Assembly: GCF_001426685.1 (NCBI RefSeq)
Contig: NZ_LMFB01000004.1
Coordinates: forward strand, 111,514-175,513
Reading direction: 5' to 3'
DNA length: 64,000 bases
Source: Rhizobium sp. Root483D2
GTDB lineage: Bacteria; Pseudomonadota; Alphaproteobacteria; Rhizobiales; Rhizobiaceae
Shown here: positions 9,365 to 18,215 of the stretch, in pieces
How positions within the stretch are numbered: position 1 is the stretch's first letter
Layout: every line of letters starts with the position of its first letter
The notes under the pieces: model-generated
The model's database searches: none
Seen by the model: the letters and a program-made list of their open reading frames with translations, nothing else
What the model was told of the DNA's origin: nothing
Made by a program: the position numbers and the translations under genes

Positions 9365-9410
9365 AACACGGCGCCGATTGCGGCAAGATCGTAAACCTTA
9401 TAGGGCAGAC

Positions 9411-9440
9411 ACAAAAAGGGCCCCCGTAACCGGAGGCCCT
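9411..9440 (-). terminator. Intrinsic terminator of the methionine-rich gene
   Basis: On the minus strand AGGGCC-T-CCG and CGG-GGGCCCT form a stem with a TTA loop, followed by TTTTTGTG. It lies 24 bases beyond the stop of the methionine-rich gene, between two convergent genes. Confidence 0.75.
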
Positions 9441-9463
9441 GAATGGCGTCAGCTTAGGGTGCC

Positions 9464-9823
9464 TTAGGCAGCCATCGTGCAGCACATCATCATGCCGCCG
9501 CACATCATCATCATCGGCATGCCGCCGGACATCATGGACATCATGCGCTTGCAGCATTCCATGAACATGTCCTTGTCCATGCCGTCCATCGGCTTCATTT
9601 CGCAGGTCATGCCGTCTGCCGTCATCGTGCAGGACATCATGCCCATCATCATCGCCATCATCATGCCGTTCATCATGGGCATGCCGCCCATCATCGGCAT
9701 CATGCCGTTCATCATGGGCATGCCACCCATCATCGGCATCATCGGGTTCATCATTCCACCCATCATCGGGTTCATCGGCATCATGTTGTTCATCATCGGC
9801 ATCATGTTCATGGCGGGGTTCAT
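9464..9823 (-). CDS. Methionine-rich, cysteine-containing small protein
   Basis: The 119-residue protein has about 55 methionines (46%) and seven cysteines. The first 60 residues are Met, Gly, Pro and Asn only, built of repeats such as MMGGMPMMNGMMP; the centre (SCTMTADGMTCEMKPMDG) is more ordinary; the C-terminus has CC pairs within Met runs. There is no signal peptide or membrane helix. GGAGAGAG precedes the ATG and a strong terminator follows, so it is a real transcription unit. Met- and Cys-rich motifs suggest soft-metal (copper or silver) binding or an oxidant sink, but this is inference; I do not recognise the family. Confidence 0.8.
   Translation of the reverse strand: MNPAMNMMPMMNNMMPMNPMMGGMMNPMMPMMGGMPMMNGMMPMMGGMPMMNGMMMAMMMGMMSCTMTADGMTCEMKPMDGMDKDMFMECCKRMMSMMSGGMPMMMMCGGMMMCCTMAA
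9659..9736. repeat. Tandem duplication of a 39-base unit in the methionine-rich gene
   Basis: Two adjacent 39-base copies (9,659-9,697 and 9,698-9,736) differ at one base. They encode two copies of a 13-residue Met-Gly-Pro-Asn unit, so the low-complexity part has grown by recent in-frame duplication. Confidence 0.85.
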
Positions 9824-9996
9824 TGGGCTCTCTCCGGGTTGAATTCACGTCATTTCGTGTCTCAGTGATTTTTGAGATAGATCAACCAATTCAGCGCCAC
9901 AATATAAAAAATAGTTCTATTATTCTTTCCTCCAATAGAACGGACGCCGCATCCAACAGGACTCCAATATCGCTTAGGATCGCGGATTTTCGTCTG

Positions 9997-10803
9997 TTAT
10001 TGCGGAAGCTTCTGGTGCCGCACAGGCGCTTGCCGGCTATACCCGGCGCGGCCGTTGTTCATGTCATCGACGGCACCGGCGAATCTGTGCGTCTGCGCTT
10101 CATGCACGATGAGCGGCGCCCGCAAGGTCAGCCGCGCCCGGCTCTGCTTGATGGCGGTGACAAGGATACGGACGGCATTTTCGCCGTCGCGCGGATGCAA
10201 AGGCGTGATCTCGATGCCGCCGAAACGGCGGCTGCAGGCGGACATGATCTCGGCGATCGATTGCGGCCGGGCGATCAGCGACAGCTGCCCGCCCGGCCGT
10301 GCAATGGCACTGGCCGTGCGGATCCAGGTGTCGAACAGGCCATCGGTCATGGCATGCGCCTCCGCCTTAAGCGCATCCGGCGTCTTGCGGTCTGCTGCAT
10401 CGTTGAAGGGCGGGTTCATGATCACATGGTCGAAACTGTTATCGGCCAGACCGGCGGCAGCCCTTGCCCTGCCCGTCAGCGAGACGTCGGCCTCCAGAAC
10501 CGATATGCGCGTGGCCAGCCGGGTATTGGCTTCCAGCGCGAGGCTCCGCCTGGCAAACTGCGCCATCAACGCCGACCGTTCGACCAGGAGCACTTCGGCA
10601 TGGTCCAGCCGTGAGGCAACCGCCATGCCGGCAGCACCGGCGCCTGCGCCGAGATCGGCGACGCGGCAGGGCCGTTTCGAAACGACCAGAGAGGCAAGCA
10701 ACATCGCGTCCATGCCGGACCGGTGTCCCTGCCCCAGAGGCTGGATCACTTGAAATTGACCGCGGTGAAAGCTGTCGATGGTTTCGGTTGCCGCCGTCGT
10801 CAT
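9997..10803 (-). CDS. TrmN6-like SAM-dependent methyltransferase
   Basis: The 268-residue protein has a class I methyltransferase fold: motif I VADLGAGAGAAGMA (residues 48-61), an acidic residue after the second strand, and the catalytic NPPF motif of adenine-N6 and glutamine methyltransferases near residue 134. The entry segment GQFQVIQPLGQGHRSGMDAMLLA is typical of the tRNA1(Val) A37 N6-methyltransferase (TrmN6/YfiC) group. It overlaps the upstream DUF2007 gene by four bases (ATGA). The exact substrate is inferred from family resemblance only. Confidence 0.8.
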   Translation of the reverse strand: MTTAATETIDSFHRGQFQVIQPLGQGHRSGMDAMLLASLVVSKRPCRVADLGAGAGAAGMAVASRLDHAEVLLVERSALMAQFARRSLALEANTRLATRISVLEADVSLTGRARAAAGLADNSFDHVIMNPPFNDAADRKTPDALKAEAHAMTDGLFDTWIRTASAIARPGGQLSLIARPQSIAEIMSACSRRFGGIEITPLHPRDGENAVRILVTAIKQSRARLTLRAPLIVHEAQTHRFAGAVDDMNNGRAGYSRQAPVRHQKLPQ

Positions 10804-11024
10804 TCGTCCCGCAATTCCGCCTCAAGTCCAGCGTCGATCAGAAGCTGCCGGGCATCCTCCTCATCGTCCTCGCTGACCAGAAAACGCCGGGGCAACAGGC
10901 CCAGCGAACCTTCAAGGATGCTCATGCCCTGATCGGCGATGAAGCAGCCGATGCCGGCATCCTTCATCAGACTTTCGGCAAACGAGAGCACGACGGCGTC
11001 GTTGGTGCGGATCAATTCCTTCAT
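10800..11024 (-). CDS. DUF2007 small protein
   Basis: The 74-residue protein starts MKELIRTNDAVVLSFAESLM and ends with the acidic segment SEDDEEDARQLLIDAG, both characteristic of DUF2007 (putative signal-transducing or PII-like small proteins). The reading frame extends upstream to 11,228, but that part overlaps the promoter and start of the divergent polyprenyl synthase gene and does not look coding. The stop overlaps the methyltransferase start by four bases, so both are made from one leftward transcript. The molecular role of DUF2007 is not known. Confidence 0.8.
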   Translation of the reverse strand: MKELIRTNDAVVLSFAESLMKDAGIGCFIADQGMSILEGSLGLLPRRFLVSEDDEEDARQLLIDAGLEAELRDE

Positions 11025-11130
11025 TACGGGTCGTTTTCCTGCCTTATTTGGGCAAGCGGGACAATTCGCCTCTTGCCGCCACAAGCCCCCCTTTCTATTG
11101 TCCGAACTGGAATTTGAACAGGAGTCCCTT

Positions 11131-12150
11131 GTGTTGGGCGTAGTGATACCGCTGGAAGACAGCAAAAACAAACAGGCATCGGTCAAGCCGCTCGTCGACC
11201 TGACGAAGGCGGACATGGAGCGCGTCAATCAGCTGATCCTGTCCAAGGCGGGATCCGACGTCCAGATGATCCCGGAGGTGGCCAATCACCTGATTTCCTC
11301 CGGCGGCAAGCGCCTGCGCCCGATGCTGACGCTCGCGTCCGCCGCGATGTTCGGTTTCACCGGCGATGCCCATATCAAGCTGGCGACCGCCGTCGAATTC
11401 ATGCACACGGCCACGCTTCTGCACGACGACGTGGTTGACGAGAGCGACCTGCGGCGCGGCAAATCGACGGCGCGGATGATCTGGGGCAACCAGGCCAGCG
11501 TGCTGGTCGGCGACTTCCTGCTCGGCCAGGCTTTCCGGATGATGGTCGATGTCGGTTCGCTCGATGCGCTCGACGTTCTGTCGACGGCGGCGTCCGTGAT
11601 TGCCGAAGGGGAAGTCCTGCAGCTGTCGGTCGCCAAGAACATGGAGACGACGGAGGACGACTATCTGTCCGTCATCCGCGCCAAGACGGCAGCCCTGTTT
11701 GCGGCCGCCGCCGAAGTCGGCCCGATCGTTGCCAAGACCGACAAGGCCAGCCGCAATGCGCTGAAATCCTACGGCATGAACCTGGGCCTTGCCTTCCAGC
11801 TGGTGGACGACGTGCTCGACTATGGCGGCAAGGCCGCCGATCTCGGCAAGAACACCGGCGACGATTTCCGCGAAGGCAAGATCACGCTTCCGGTCATTCT
11901 CTCCTACCGCCGCGGAACCGCCGAGGAGCGCAGTTTCTGGCGCGCCGCCATCGAAGGCGGCGAAAGCAACGATCAGAACCTGGAAAAGGCATTGGGCCTG
12001 ATCACCCGCTATGGCGGCCTGACGGACACTATCGCGCGGGCACAGCATTATGGCACGATTGCCCGCGATGCGTTGGCGCCGTTGCCGGCATCCCCTTGGA
12101 AAGATGCGCTGCTGGAAGTGATCGATTTCTGCATCGAACGGGTCAGCTGA
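11131..12150 (+). CDS. ispB: Polyprenyl diphosphate synthase (ubiquinone side chain)
   Basis: It is a long-chain trans-prenyltransferase that elongates farnesyl diphosphate with isopentenyl diphosphate; in rhizobia this supplies the decaprenyl tail of ubiquinone-10. Visible motifs are GGKRLRPML, the first Asp-rich motif LLHDDVVDES, GDFLLGQAF and the second Asp-rich motif QLVDDVLDY, with K-N-T-GDDFREGK after it. The frame is open from 10,939 but AGGAG is followed after six bases by GTG at 11,131; TTG at 11,134 is an alternative that would give the MGVVIPLE start seen in relatives. It is divergent from the DUF2007 gene. Confidence 0.93.
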   Translation: MLGVVIPLEDSKNKQASVKPLVDLTKADMERVNQLILSKAGSDVQMIPEVANHLISSGGKRLRPMLTLASAAMFGFTGDAHIKLATAVEFMHTATLLHDDVVDESDLRRGKSTARMIWGNQASVLVGDFLLGQAFRMMVDVGSLDALDVLSTAASVIAEGEVLQLSVAKNMETTEDDYLSVIRAKTAALFAAAAEVGPIVAKTDKASRNALKSYGMNLGLAFQLVDDVLDYGGKAADLGKNTGDDFREGKITLPVILSYRRGTAEERSFWRAAIEGGESNDQNLEKALGLITRYGGLTDTIARAQHYGTIARDALAPLPASPWKDALLEVIDFCIERVS

Positions 12151-12249
12151 GCCGCCGCTGCAGGGACGCGTTGCAACCTTGAGGAATTTCTTGCCGCACT
12201 GCGCCAAAAAAGCCATTCTGTCCTTCCATGCTGTGGCCGCCGGATAGTA

Positions 12250-12274
12250 TCGCTCACGATCGGGTGAGCGAAAA
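12250..12274 (+). terminator. Hairpin after the polyprenyl synthase gene
   Basis: TCGCTCAC and GTGAGCGA form a perfect eight-base stem with a six-base loop, 100 bases beyond ispB. It is followed by AAAATTG, not a T-run, on the plus strand, so termination in this direction is doubtful; it may be a regulatory hairpin ahead of the TPR gene. Confidence 0.35.
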
Positions 12275-12416
12275 TTGACGGCGGTATGTCGAATTGCGTC
12301 TTGCCTTGCGTTCAAACCTTTTCCGGTTTGCCGGGTTTTGCGTTATTGATTTGGGACTGATTCCGCGCGAATCCGTGTCGGCGCCAAGGGGTGCCGCCCG
12401 TAACGAAAGGCTTGTC

Positions 12417-14243
12417 ATGCGGCAAAAACACCTTCTTCGCCTGCTCAGCGGCGCTGCCTTCCTGGCCTTGGCGTCGCTTTCCGGCGCAGCACCCAGCTTT
12501 GCCGAGGAAAAAGCTGCGGTCGAAGAAAGCAAGCCATTCGACTTCAATTCGGTCAACAGCTTTTCGGGCGCGTTTCTCGCTGCCCGCACCGCCGATGTCG
12601 ACCACGATCTCGACACGGCCACCAAGCTCTACCGCACGGCGCTCGAATTCGAACCCGACAATGTCGATGTCAAGCAGCGGCTGATGATCACCTCGCTGAT
12701 GAATGGCGATTTCAACACCGGCGCCAAGATTGCCGAAGAGTTGAAGAACGACAGTTCCGTCGAGCGCATCACCACGATCACCCGCGCCGTCGAGGCGATC
12801 CGCAAGCGGGAATACCGCCACGCGCAGAAAATCCTCAATTACGAGGGCCCCAACGATCTCGACCGGCTGATGAACGGCCTGCTGCTCGGCTGGGCGAAGG
12901 CTGGCGAAGGCAAGCCGAAGGACGCAATCGCCGATATCCAGAAGATGGAAGGACCGGACTGGTTCCGCATCTTCAAATCCTACAACCAGGGCGCCATTGC
13001 GCTGGCTGCCGGCGACAAATCCACCGCCCGCTCGAAGCTGAATGATGCCGTGCTCGACCGCGAAGGCGGCGCTGCCGCCCCCGACACGTTCATGCGTGCC
13101 GTTATCGCGCTGGCAAAGCTTGAGGCCCGCGACGGCAACAAGCAGAAGGCGCTCGATGCGGTTTCGGTCGGCGAAGGCTTCATCAGCAACTATGCACCGC
13201 TGAAGGCCTTGCGCACCTCCATCGACGAGGGCAAACCGCAGGAGCAGCAGGTTCGCAGCGCAACGCAAGGGGCAGCTTCCGTGCTGTTTTCGATCGCTGC
13301 CGCGCTCAACCGCGAAGGCGCAGAAGACATCGTCTCGCTTTATCTGCAGACCGCACGGGCGCTCGATCCGGAAAGCGCCGATATCCTCGTCATGCTCGGC
13401 GGGATCGCCGAGAACCTGAAGAAGCCGGAACGGGCAATTGCGCTCTACAAGAGCGTGCCGGAAAATTCGCCGATGCGGCGCCTGTCGGAAATGCAACTGG
13501 GTCTCAGCCTCGCCTCGATCGGCAAGGTCGATGAGGCCAAGGAACATCTGAAGGAACTGATCGAGCTCGATCCGAAGGACGTTCGCAGCTATCTGGCCTA
13601 TGGCAGCGTGCTGTCGGATGCCAAGGATTACAAGGAGATGGGGCTGATCTACGACCGTGCGGTCGAGCAGATCGGCCCGGTGCCGCAGCGCAGCGACTGG
13701 ACGATCTTCTTCCAGCGCGGTATTGCCTATGAGCGCCAGAAAATGTGGGACAAGGCCGAGCCGAGCTTCAAGAAGGCGCTGGACCTCAATCCCGACCAGC
13801 CGCAGGTACTGAATTATCTCGGCTATTCTTGGGTCGATATGAATATCAATCTCGAAGAAGGCCTCGGCATGATCCGCAAGGCGGTCGATCTGAAGCCAGA
13901 TGATGGCTATATCGTCGATTCGCTGGGCTGGGCCTATTTCCGGATGGGCCGTTTTGACGAGGCGGTTGGCGAACTGGAGCGCGCTGTCGAGCTGATGGCC
14001 GGCGATGCGACGATCAACGACCATCTGGGCGATGCCTATTGGCGCGTCGGCCGCAAGCTGGAAGCGGTATTCCAGTGGAACCAGGCCTTGGCTCTGAAGC
14101 CCGAGGAAGCGGAAATCCCGAAGATCAACGCCAAGATCGAAAGCGGCCTGCCGCCGGTCGAAGCCAAGGTTCCGGCCGCTGCCGAAGCGGGCGACACGCA
14201 GCCGAAGAAAGTGGCTCCGGACGTTGCCGGCAAGAAATCCTGA
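12417..14243 (+). CDS. Exported tetratricopeptide-repeat protein
   Basis: The 608-residue protein has a signal peptide (MRQKHLLRLLSGAAFLALAS, cleavage near SFAEE) and then TPR units through most of its length, clearest around residues 30-90, 330-400 and 430-560 (for example ALDLNPDQPQVLNYLGYSW and AVDLKPDDGYIVDSLGWAYFRMG). TPR arrays hold protein partners; in the periplasm such proteins take part in envelope assembly. The ATG at 12,417 is chosen over 12,294 because the signal peptide begins there. It precedes ispE by 12 bases, so the two probably share a transcript. The C-terminus is Ala-Lys rich. Confidence 0.9.
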   Translation: MRQKHLLRLLSGAAFLALASLSGAAPSFAEEKAAVEESKPFDFNSVNSFSGAFLAARTADVDHDLDTATKLYRTALEFEPDNVDVKQRLMITSLMNGDFNTGAKIAEELKNDSSVERITTITRAVEAIRKREYRHAQKILNYEGPNDLDRLMNGLLLGWAKAGEGKPKDAIADIQKMEGPDWFRIFKSYNQGAIALAAGDKSTARSKLNDAVLDREGGAAAPDTFMRAVIALAKLEARDGNKQKALDAVSVGEGFISNYAPLKALRTSIDEGKPQEQQVRSATQGAASVLFSIAAALNREGAEDIVSLYLQTARALDPESADILVMLGGIAENLKKPERAIALYKSVPENSPMRRLSEMQLGLSLASIGKVDEAKEHLKELIELDPKDVRSYLAYGSVLSDAKDYKEMGLIYDRAVEQIGPVPQRSDWTIFFQRGIAYERQKMWDKAEPSFKKALDLNPDQPQVLNYLGYSWVDMNINLEEGLGMIRKAVDLKPDDGYIVDSLGWAYFRMGRFDEAVGELERAVELMAGDATINDHLGDAYWRVGRKLEAVFQWNQALALKPEEAEIPKINAKIESGLPPVEAKVPAAAEAGDTQPKKVAPDVAGKKS

Positions 14244-14255
14244 TTTCGCCCACCC

Positions 14256-15200
14256 ATGGCACATCAGGACGGCATTTCCGGATTTTCGCTGACGCGGATC
14301 GCGCCGGCGAAAATCAACCTGGCCCTGCATGTCGTTGGCCAGCGGGCTGACGGCTATCATCTTCTGGAAAGCCTTGTAACCTTTGCCGATGCGGGAGACC
14401 GCATCGGCTTTTCCACATCCGGTGAAGACCGCTTCACCCTGTCCGGCCGTTTTTCCGGCGCACTGCCGCCAACCGGCGACCCCGCTGGAAATCTGGTGCT
14501 GAAGGCGCGCGACCTGTTGCGGGCGCATCTCGGCGAAAAGGGCATTCAGGCAGCACCAGTGCATCTGCATCTCGAAAAAAACCTGCCGGTCGCCTCCGGC
14601 ATCGGTGGCGGCTCGGCCGATGCGGCGGCGACGTTGCTTGGCTTGCTGGAGCTTTGGGGCGTTTCCACCCGGCTTGAAATCCTGCAGGCGATTGCGCTGA
14701 AACTGGGCGCCGATGTGCCGATGTGCCTTCGCGGCGAGCCGCTGGTCGCGCGCGGCATAGGGGACTATATCGAGCAGGTCGCAGATTTTCCGTCCTTTCC
14801 CATGCTGATCGTCAATCCGCTGAAAGCGGTCTCGACGCCGGTGATTTTCCGGCTTTTGACGAACAAGACCCAGCCGCCGCTGATCATGCCGCAGGACCGG
14901 CCGTCGCGCGACGGGTGGATCGACGTTCTCAAAACCCTGCGCAACGATCTGGAACCGCCGGCGCGCACGCTGGAGCCGCAGATCGGGTCGGTCTCGAATG
15001 CGCTTGGCCTGACCGGCGCGCATCTGGTGCGGATGTCCGGATCGGGCGCATCCTGCTTTGGGCTTTACGCGAGCCTTGAGGCTCGCGACGAGGCGGCGGC
15101 TCTGCTTTCCAGGCAGAACCCGGGATGGTACGTTCTGGCCTGTAACAGTGTTTCCAGCCACAGCTTTGACGGAGAGGAAGAGCACGATGACCGAGGTTAA
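14256..15200 (+). CDS. ispE: 4-diphosphocytidyl-2-C-methyl-D-erythritol kinase
   Basis: IspE phosphorylates the 2-hydroxyl of CDP-methylerythritol, the fourth step of the MEP route to isoprenoids. The 314 residues show the GHMP kinase pattern: APAKINLALHVVGQRADGYHLL at the start, the ATP loop NLPVASGIGGGSADAAA in the middle and the MSGSGASCFGLY motif near the end. The functional link with the polyprenyl synthase two genes upstream is natural, as both serve isoprenoid supply. Its last 14 bases overlap moaB in another frame. Confidence 0.95.
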   Translation: MAHQDGISGFSLTRIAPAKINLALHVVGQRADGYHLLESLVTFADAGDRIGFSTSGEDRFTLSGRFSGALPPTGDPAGNLVLKARDLLRAHLGEKGIQAAPVHLHLEKNLPVASGIGGGSADAAATLLGLLELWGVSTRLEILQAIALKLGADVPMCLRGEPLVARGIGDYIEQVADFPSFPMLIVNPLKAVSTPVIFRLLTNKTQPPLIMPQDRPSRDGWIDVLKTLRNDLEPPARTLEPQIGSVSNALGLTGAHLVRMSGSGASCFGLYASLEARDEAAALLSRQNPGWYVLACNSVSSHSFDGEEEHDDRG

Positions 15201-15729
15201 GGATCAACGGCCCTTCGTTCCGGTCGGGATTGCGATTCTCACTGTTTCTGATACGCGCACGCCGGCCGATGACCGTTCCGGCGATACGCTCGTCGCCCGC
15301 ATCACGGACGCCGGCCACAGATTGGAAGCCCGCGCCATCGTTGCCGACGACAAGGACAGCATTGCGGCGCAGGTGAAAGCCTGGACGCTGGATGAGGCGA
15401 TCGACGTGGTGATCACCACCGGCGGAACGGGCTTTACCGGACGCGATGTGACGCCCGAGGCGCTGGAGCCGTTGTTTGAAAAGCGGATGGACGGCTTTTC
15501 CGAGGTCTTCCACCGGATTTCCTATGACAAGATCGGCACCTCGACAATCCAGTCGCGGGCCACCGGCGGTGTGGCAAACGCCACCTTCATCTTCGTCCTG
15601 CCGGGATCACCCGGCGCCTGCAAGGACGCCTGGGACGGCATTTTGAAGCAGCAGCTCGACTACCGCCACCTGCCCTGCAATTTCGTCGAGATCATGCCCA
15701 GGCTGGACGAGCATCTCAAACGCGGCTAA
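15187..15729 (+). CDS. moaB: Molybdenum cofactor biosynthesis protein B
   Basis: The 180-residue protein is a MoaB/Mog-type molybdopterin adenylyltransferase family member, acting in molybdenum cofactor assembly. Signatures are ILTVSDTRTPADDRSGD near the start, VVITTGGTGFTGRDVTPEA in the centre and FVLPGSPGACKDAWDGIL near the end. The start at 15,187 has GAGAGGAAG ahead of it and overlaps the end of ispE by 14 bases, implying translational coupling. The open frame before this start is shadow coding inside ispE. Confidence 0.95.
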   Translation: MTEVKDQRPFVPVGIAILTVSDTRTPADDRSGDTLVARITDAGHRLEARAIVADDKDSIAAQVKAWTLDEAIDVVITTGGTGFTGRDVTPEALEPLFEKRMDGFSEVFHRISYDKIGTSTIQSRATGGVANATFIFVLPGSPGACKDAWDGILKQQLDYRHLPCNFVEIMPRLDEHLKRG

Positions 15730-16037
15730 CCGCCAAGGGTCGTCAACACCCAACCGTCCCTGTTCCATCCGTAACAGCGCATCACGATGCAGCATCGTAG
15801 AACTGTGCCTACCGGAGACGGACACGAGGCGGGCGAAGGACGGGATTACGGAACGCCTCAGTCTCTATCCCGGTCACGGCAGACACCAGGAAAGCGGCGG
15901 ATTTCACCTCATGAAAGCCGCCACGGCAAGCGATACGACGCGACGGCTGGGTTTCACGCGGCAAGCCATTTTGACGGTCATTTTTTCAATGAAGACAGGG
16001 CAGGCTCGCAAGGGCCTGCTCTTTTTGCTGCCTGCCG
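15730..16037 (+). terminator. Gene-free stretch ending in a strong terminator (15,997-16,026)
   Basis: No convincing gene is seen in these 308 bases. At its right end AGGGCAGGC and GCCTGCTCT form a nine-base stem (one G-U pair) with an eight-base loop, followed by TTTTT on the plus strand. This terminator lies 270 bases beyond moaB, so an untranslated tail or a small RNA of up to about 260 bases could be made here; a short frame at 15,911 has no ribosome site. Confidence 0.6.
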
Positions 16038-16568
16038 CTATTCCGCATCCGGACGATTGGCGATTGCCACCCAGGCCGGCACGAGTTCGCTTCCAAGCTT
16101 GCGCACCGCCCGTCCATTGGCAAAATCGGCGAGCTGCATCGAGGATTTGGCAATCGCTGCGGCCTGTTGCTTGGAGAGCAGCAAGCCCAGCTCCAATGGC
16201 GCCGGCCGCTTGACGATACGCTGCAGGATGGGGCGGCGGTATTGCCGCGACGCAGAAAAGCGCGCCGGCATCTTGTTCAGCGACATATATTCCGCGACAT
16301 CATCGATCCAGCGCCCTGCAGGCCTTGCACCCGCTTCAAGCAGAAGCAGCCAATCGCCGCGAGCCGAGCGCACGATATCGGTCATGTCCCAGCTGCTGCA
16401 GAACCGCGCACCGGCGGCATCCGCCACGCGGCTTGAACCATCCTGCGAGGCATGATCGAGGACGATAACATCGCTCACCAGACCTTCCACGGCACCCGCC
16501 ACCAGCGCCGACAGCGTCTGCGCCAGTTCAGCCTCATTGTCGCGGGTTTCGGTGATGATCGTCAGCAT
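16038..16568 (-). CDS. Glycosyltransferase-like protein
   Basis: The 176-residue product starts MLTIITETRDNEAELAQTL, then VSDVIVLDHASQDGSSRVADAAGAR and GDWLLLLEAGARP, the pattern of the nucleotide-sugar half of GT-A (family 2-like) enzymes: early strand, acidic DHAS motif and a hydrophobic strand before the metal site. The usual DxD is replaced by EAGARP, and the acceptor half is short, so it may be a degenerate or specialised member. The frame is open to 16,778, but GGACGG precedes the ATG at 16,568. It is convergent with the moaB unit. Confidence 0.65.
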   Translation of the reverse strand: MLTIITETRDNEAELAQTLSALVAGAVEGLVSDVIVLDHASQDGSSRVADAAGARFCSSWDMTDIVRSARGDWLLLLEAGARPAGRWIDDVAEYMSLNKMPARFSASRQYRRPILQRIVKRPAPLELGLLLSKQQAAAIAKSSMQLADFANGRAVRKLGSELVPAWVAIANRPDAE

Positions 16569-16776
16569 CGCCGTCCATACCGCATTGCACACAGATTTTC
16601 CAGAAGCCCTTCCTATCGCGGTGATTAACTTTTGATTCATGATGAATGCTGGCGCCCTGGCGGCTTCGCGCAACGGCGTTTCGAATTTTTGTTCTTGCAT
16701 TGTTCTCTTTTTCGCGATAGGAAAATAATCAGAGGATATCGGAAAGTCCGCAAGGACCAGTCCACCGGAGAAACCC

Positions 16777-17934
16777 ATGAACGAGCTGTCTCAGATCAGG
16801 CAGGGTGCTTTGGCGCCTGCCAATACGGCAGATATGGCCGAGGCGATGATTGCGGGCTCCGGGCTGCGCATCGAGATCGACCGGCGGCGCGGCCGGGGCG
16901 CTGCGATCAATTCGTCCGGCCGGTTCGAGCCGCTGTCGCGCCAGCTGGAGGATGACGGCTGGAACTCGCTGGAGGACTTGCCGAACTTCAAGACCGAGGT
17001 TCAGGTCGAAAAGCCGCGCTCGATCATCAGCCGCAACGATTCGCCCGACATCCCGTTCGACCGCTCGGTCAACCCCTACCGGGGATGCGAGCATGGCTGC
17101 ATCTATTGTTTCGCCCGGCCGACCCATGCCTATATGGGCCTGTCGCCGGGTCTCGATTTCGAGGCCAAGCTGTTTGCCAAGCCGGATGCGGCAAAGCTTC
17201 TGGAGCGGGAGCTAGCCAAGCCCGGCTACAAGGTTCGCCCGATCGCCATCGGCACCAATACCGATCCCTACCAGCCGATCGAGAAGGAATGGCGGATCAT
17301 GCGCCAGGTCCTCGAAGTGCTCAAAGCTGCCGATCACCCGGTGATGATCGTCACCAAATCGGCGATGGTGATGCGCGATATCGATATCCTGGCGCCGATG
17401 GCCGAGAAGGGGCTGGCCAAGGTCGGCCTGTCGGTGACGACGCTCGACCGCAAGCTTGCCCGGTTGATGGAGCCGAGAGCATCGACGCCGTCGAAACGCC
17501 TGGAAGCGATCAAGGCGCTCGCCGATGCCGGAATTCCCGCAACGGTGATGATGGCCCCGGTCATTCCGGCGCTGAACGACCATGAGATCGAGCGGGTGCT
17601 GGACGCCGGCAAGGCGGCGGGTGCGATGAGCGCCAGCTATGTGCTCTTGCGCCTGCCGATCGAAGTCAGCCCGCTGTTTCGCGACTGGCTGCTGCGCAAC
17701 TATCCCGATCGCTACCGCCATGTCATGTCGCTGGTCCGTTCGATGCGCGGCGGCAAGGATTACGATGCGGAGTTCGGCAAGCGCATGAAAGGGGCTGGGC
17801 CCTATGCCTGGCAGATCGGCCGCCGGTTCGAGCTTGCCGCCAAGCGGCTGGAACTGAACGTCACGCGGCGCCCGCTGAACTGCGAGCTGTTCGTGCCGCC
17901 GCTCGGTACCGGCGTGCAACTCTCGCTGCTCTGA
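16777..17934 (+). CDS. PA0069 family radical SAM protein
   Basis: The 385-residue protein has the iron-sulfur motif [12 protein letters not shown] (Cys residues spaced CxxxCxxC) that binds a 4Fe-4S cluster and S-adenosylmethionine. The flanking text, [12 protein letters not shown] and [11 protein letters not shown], marks the PA0069/SplB-like group. The reaction is unknown, though the relation to spore photoproduct lyase hints at nucleic acid repair. GGAG stands six bases before the ATG. In rhizobia this gene commonly lies directly upstream of rnhB, and here too the split rnhB follows after 143 bases. Confidence 0.92.
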   Translation: MNELSQIRQGALAPANTADMAEAMIAGSGLRIEIDRRRGRGAAINSSGRFEPLSRQLEDDGWNSLEDLPNFKTEVQVEKPRSIISRNDSPDIPFDRSVNPYRGCEHGCIYCFARPTHAYMGLSPGLDFEAKLFAKPDAAKLLERELAKPGYKVRPIAIGTNTDPYQPIEKEWRIMRQVLEVLKAADHPVMIVTKSAMVMRDIDILAPMAEKGLAKVGLSVTTLDRKLARLMEPRASTPSKRLEAIKALADAGIPATVMMAPVIPALNDHEIERVLDAGKAAGAMSASYVLLRLPIEVSPLFRDWLLRNYPDRYRHVMSLVRSMRGGKDYDAEFGKRMKGAGPYAWQIGRRFELAAKRLELNVTRRPLNCELFVPPLGTGVQLSLL

Positions 17935-17950
17935 CGGCGGACAAGGATTG

Positions 17951-17969
17951 CTCCGGGACTGTCCCGGAG
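17951..17969. repeat. Perfect palindrome between the radical SAM gene and rnhB
   Basis: CTCCGGGAC and GTCCCGGAG flank a single T. No T-run follows, so it is a hairpin or protein-binding site of unknown role rather than a clear terminator. Confidence 0.4.
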
Positions 17970-18077
17970 ATCGAAATACCGGTGCTGCACACCCGCAGCA
18001 GCAGCGGTCATCCTCCGGCAATTGCCTCCTTGCCGAAGGACTTGCAGGGAATCGGGCTTGTGTGCGAGTTTCGCCGC

Positions 18078-18215
18078 ATGTCACGACGCACACAGTCCGA
18101 TTCCCCTTTTCTTTTCGAGACGATCGAAGGGCCCGATTTCAGCTTCGAACTCGCCGGGCGCCGCGATGGGCTCTGGCCGGTCGCTGGCACGGATGAAGCC
18201 GGACGCGGCCCGCAC
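18078..18215 (+). pseudogene. rnhB: 5-prime fragment of chromosomal rnhB (RNase HII)
   Basis: From the ATG at 18,078 the frame encodes 45 RNase HII residues, ending [13 protein letters not shown], then runs into island sequence and stops at 18,245. The two catalytic residues of the first active-site motif (D39, E40) are here. The next expected residues, [10 protein letters not shown], are found 19.2 kb away at 37,440, in the matching frame. The gene was therefore interrupted after the codons for GRGP. Without the two later catalytic Asp residues this fragment cannot be an active nuclease. GGCC occurs at both junctions (18,207-18,210 and 37,435-37,438), so the exact exchange point is ambiguous within a few bases. 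Confidence 0.95.

Noticed and set aside
9477-9842. Isoleucine/proline-rich frame antisense to the methionine-rich gene
   Set aside because: ATG runs read backwards give Ile/His codons; the minus strand has the ribosome site and terminator.
12312-15185. 957-codon open frame on the minus strand
   Set aside because: It runs opposite to the TPR and ispE genes, has basic shadow-like composition and no ribosome site; such frames arise from high G+C third positions.
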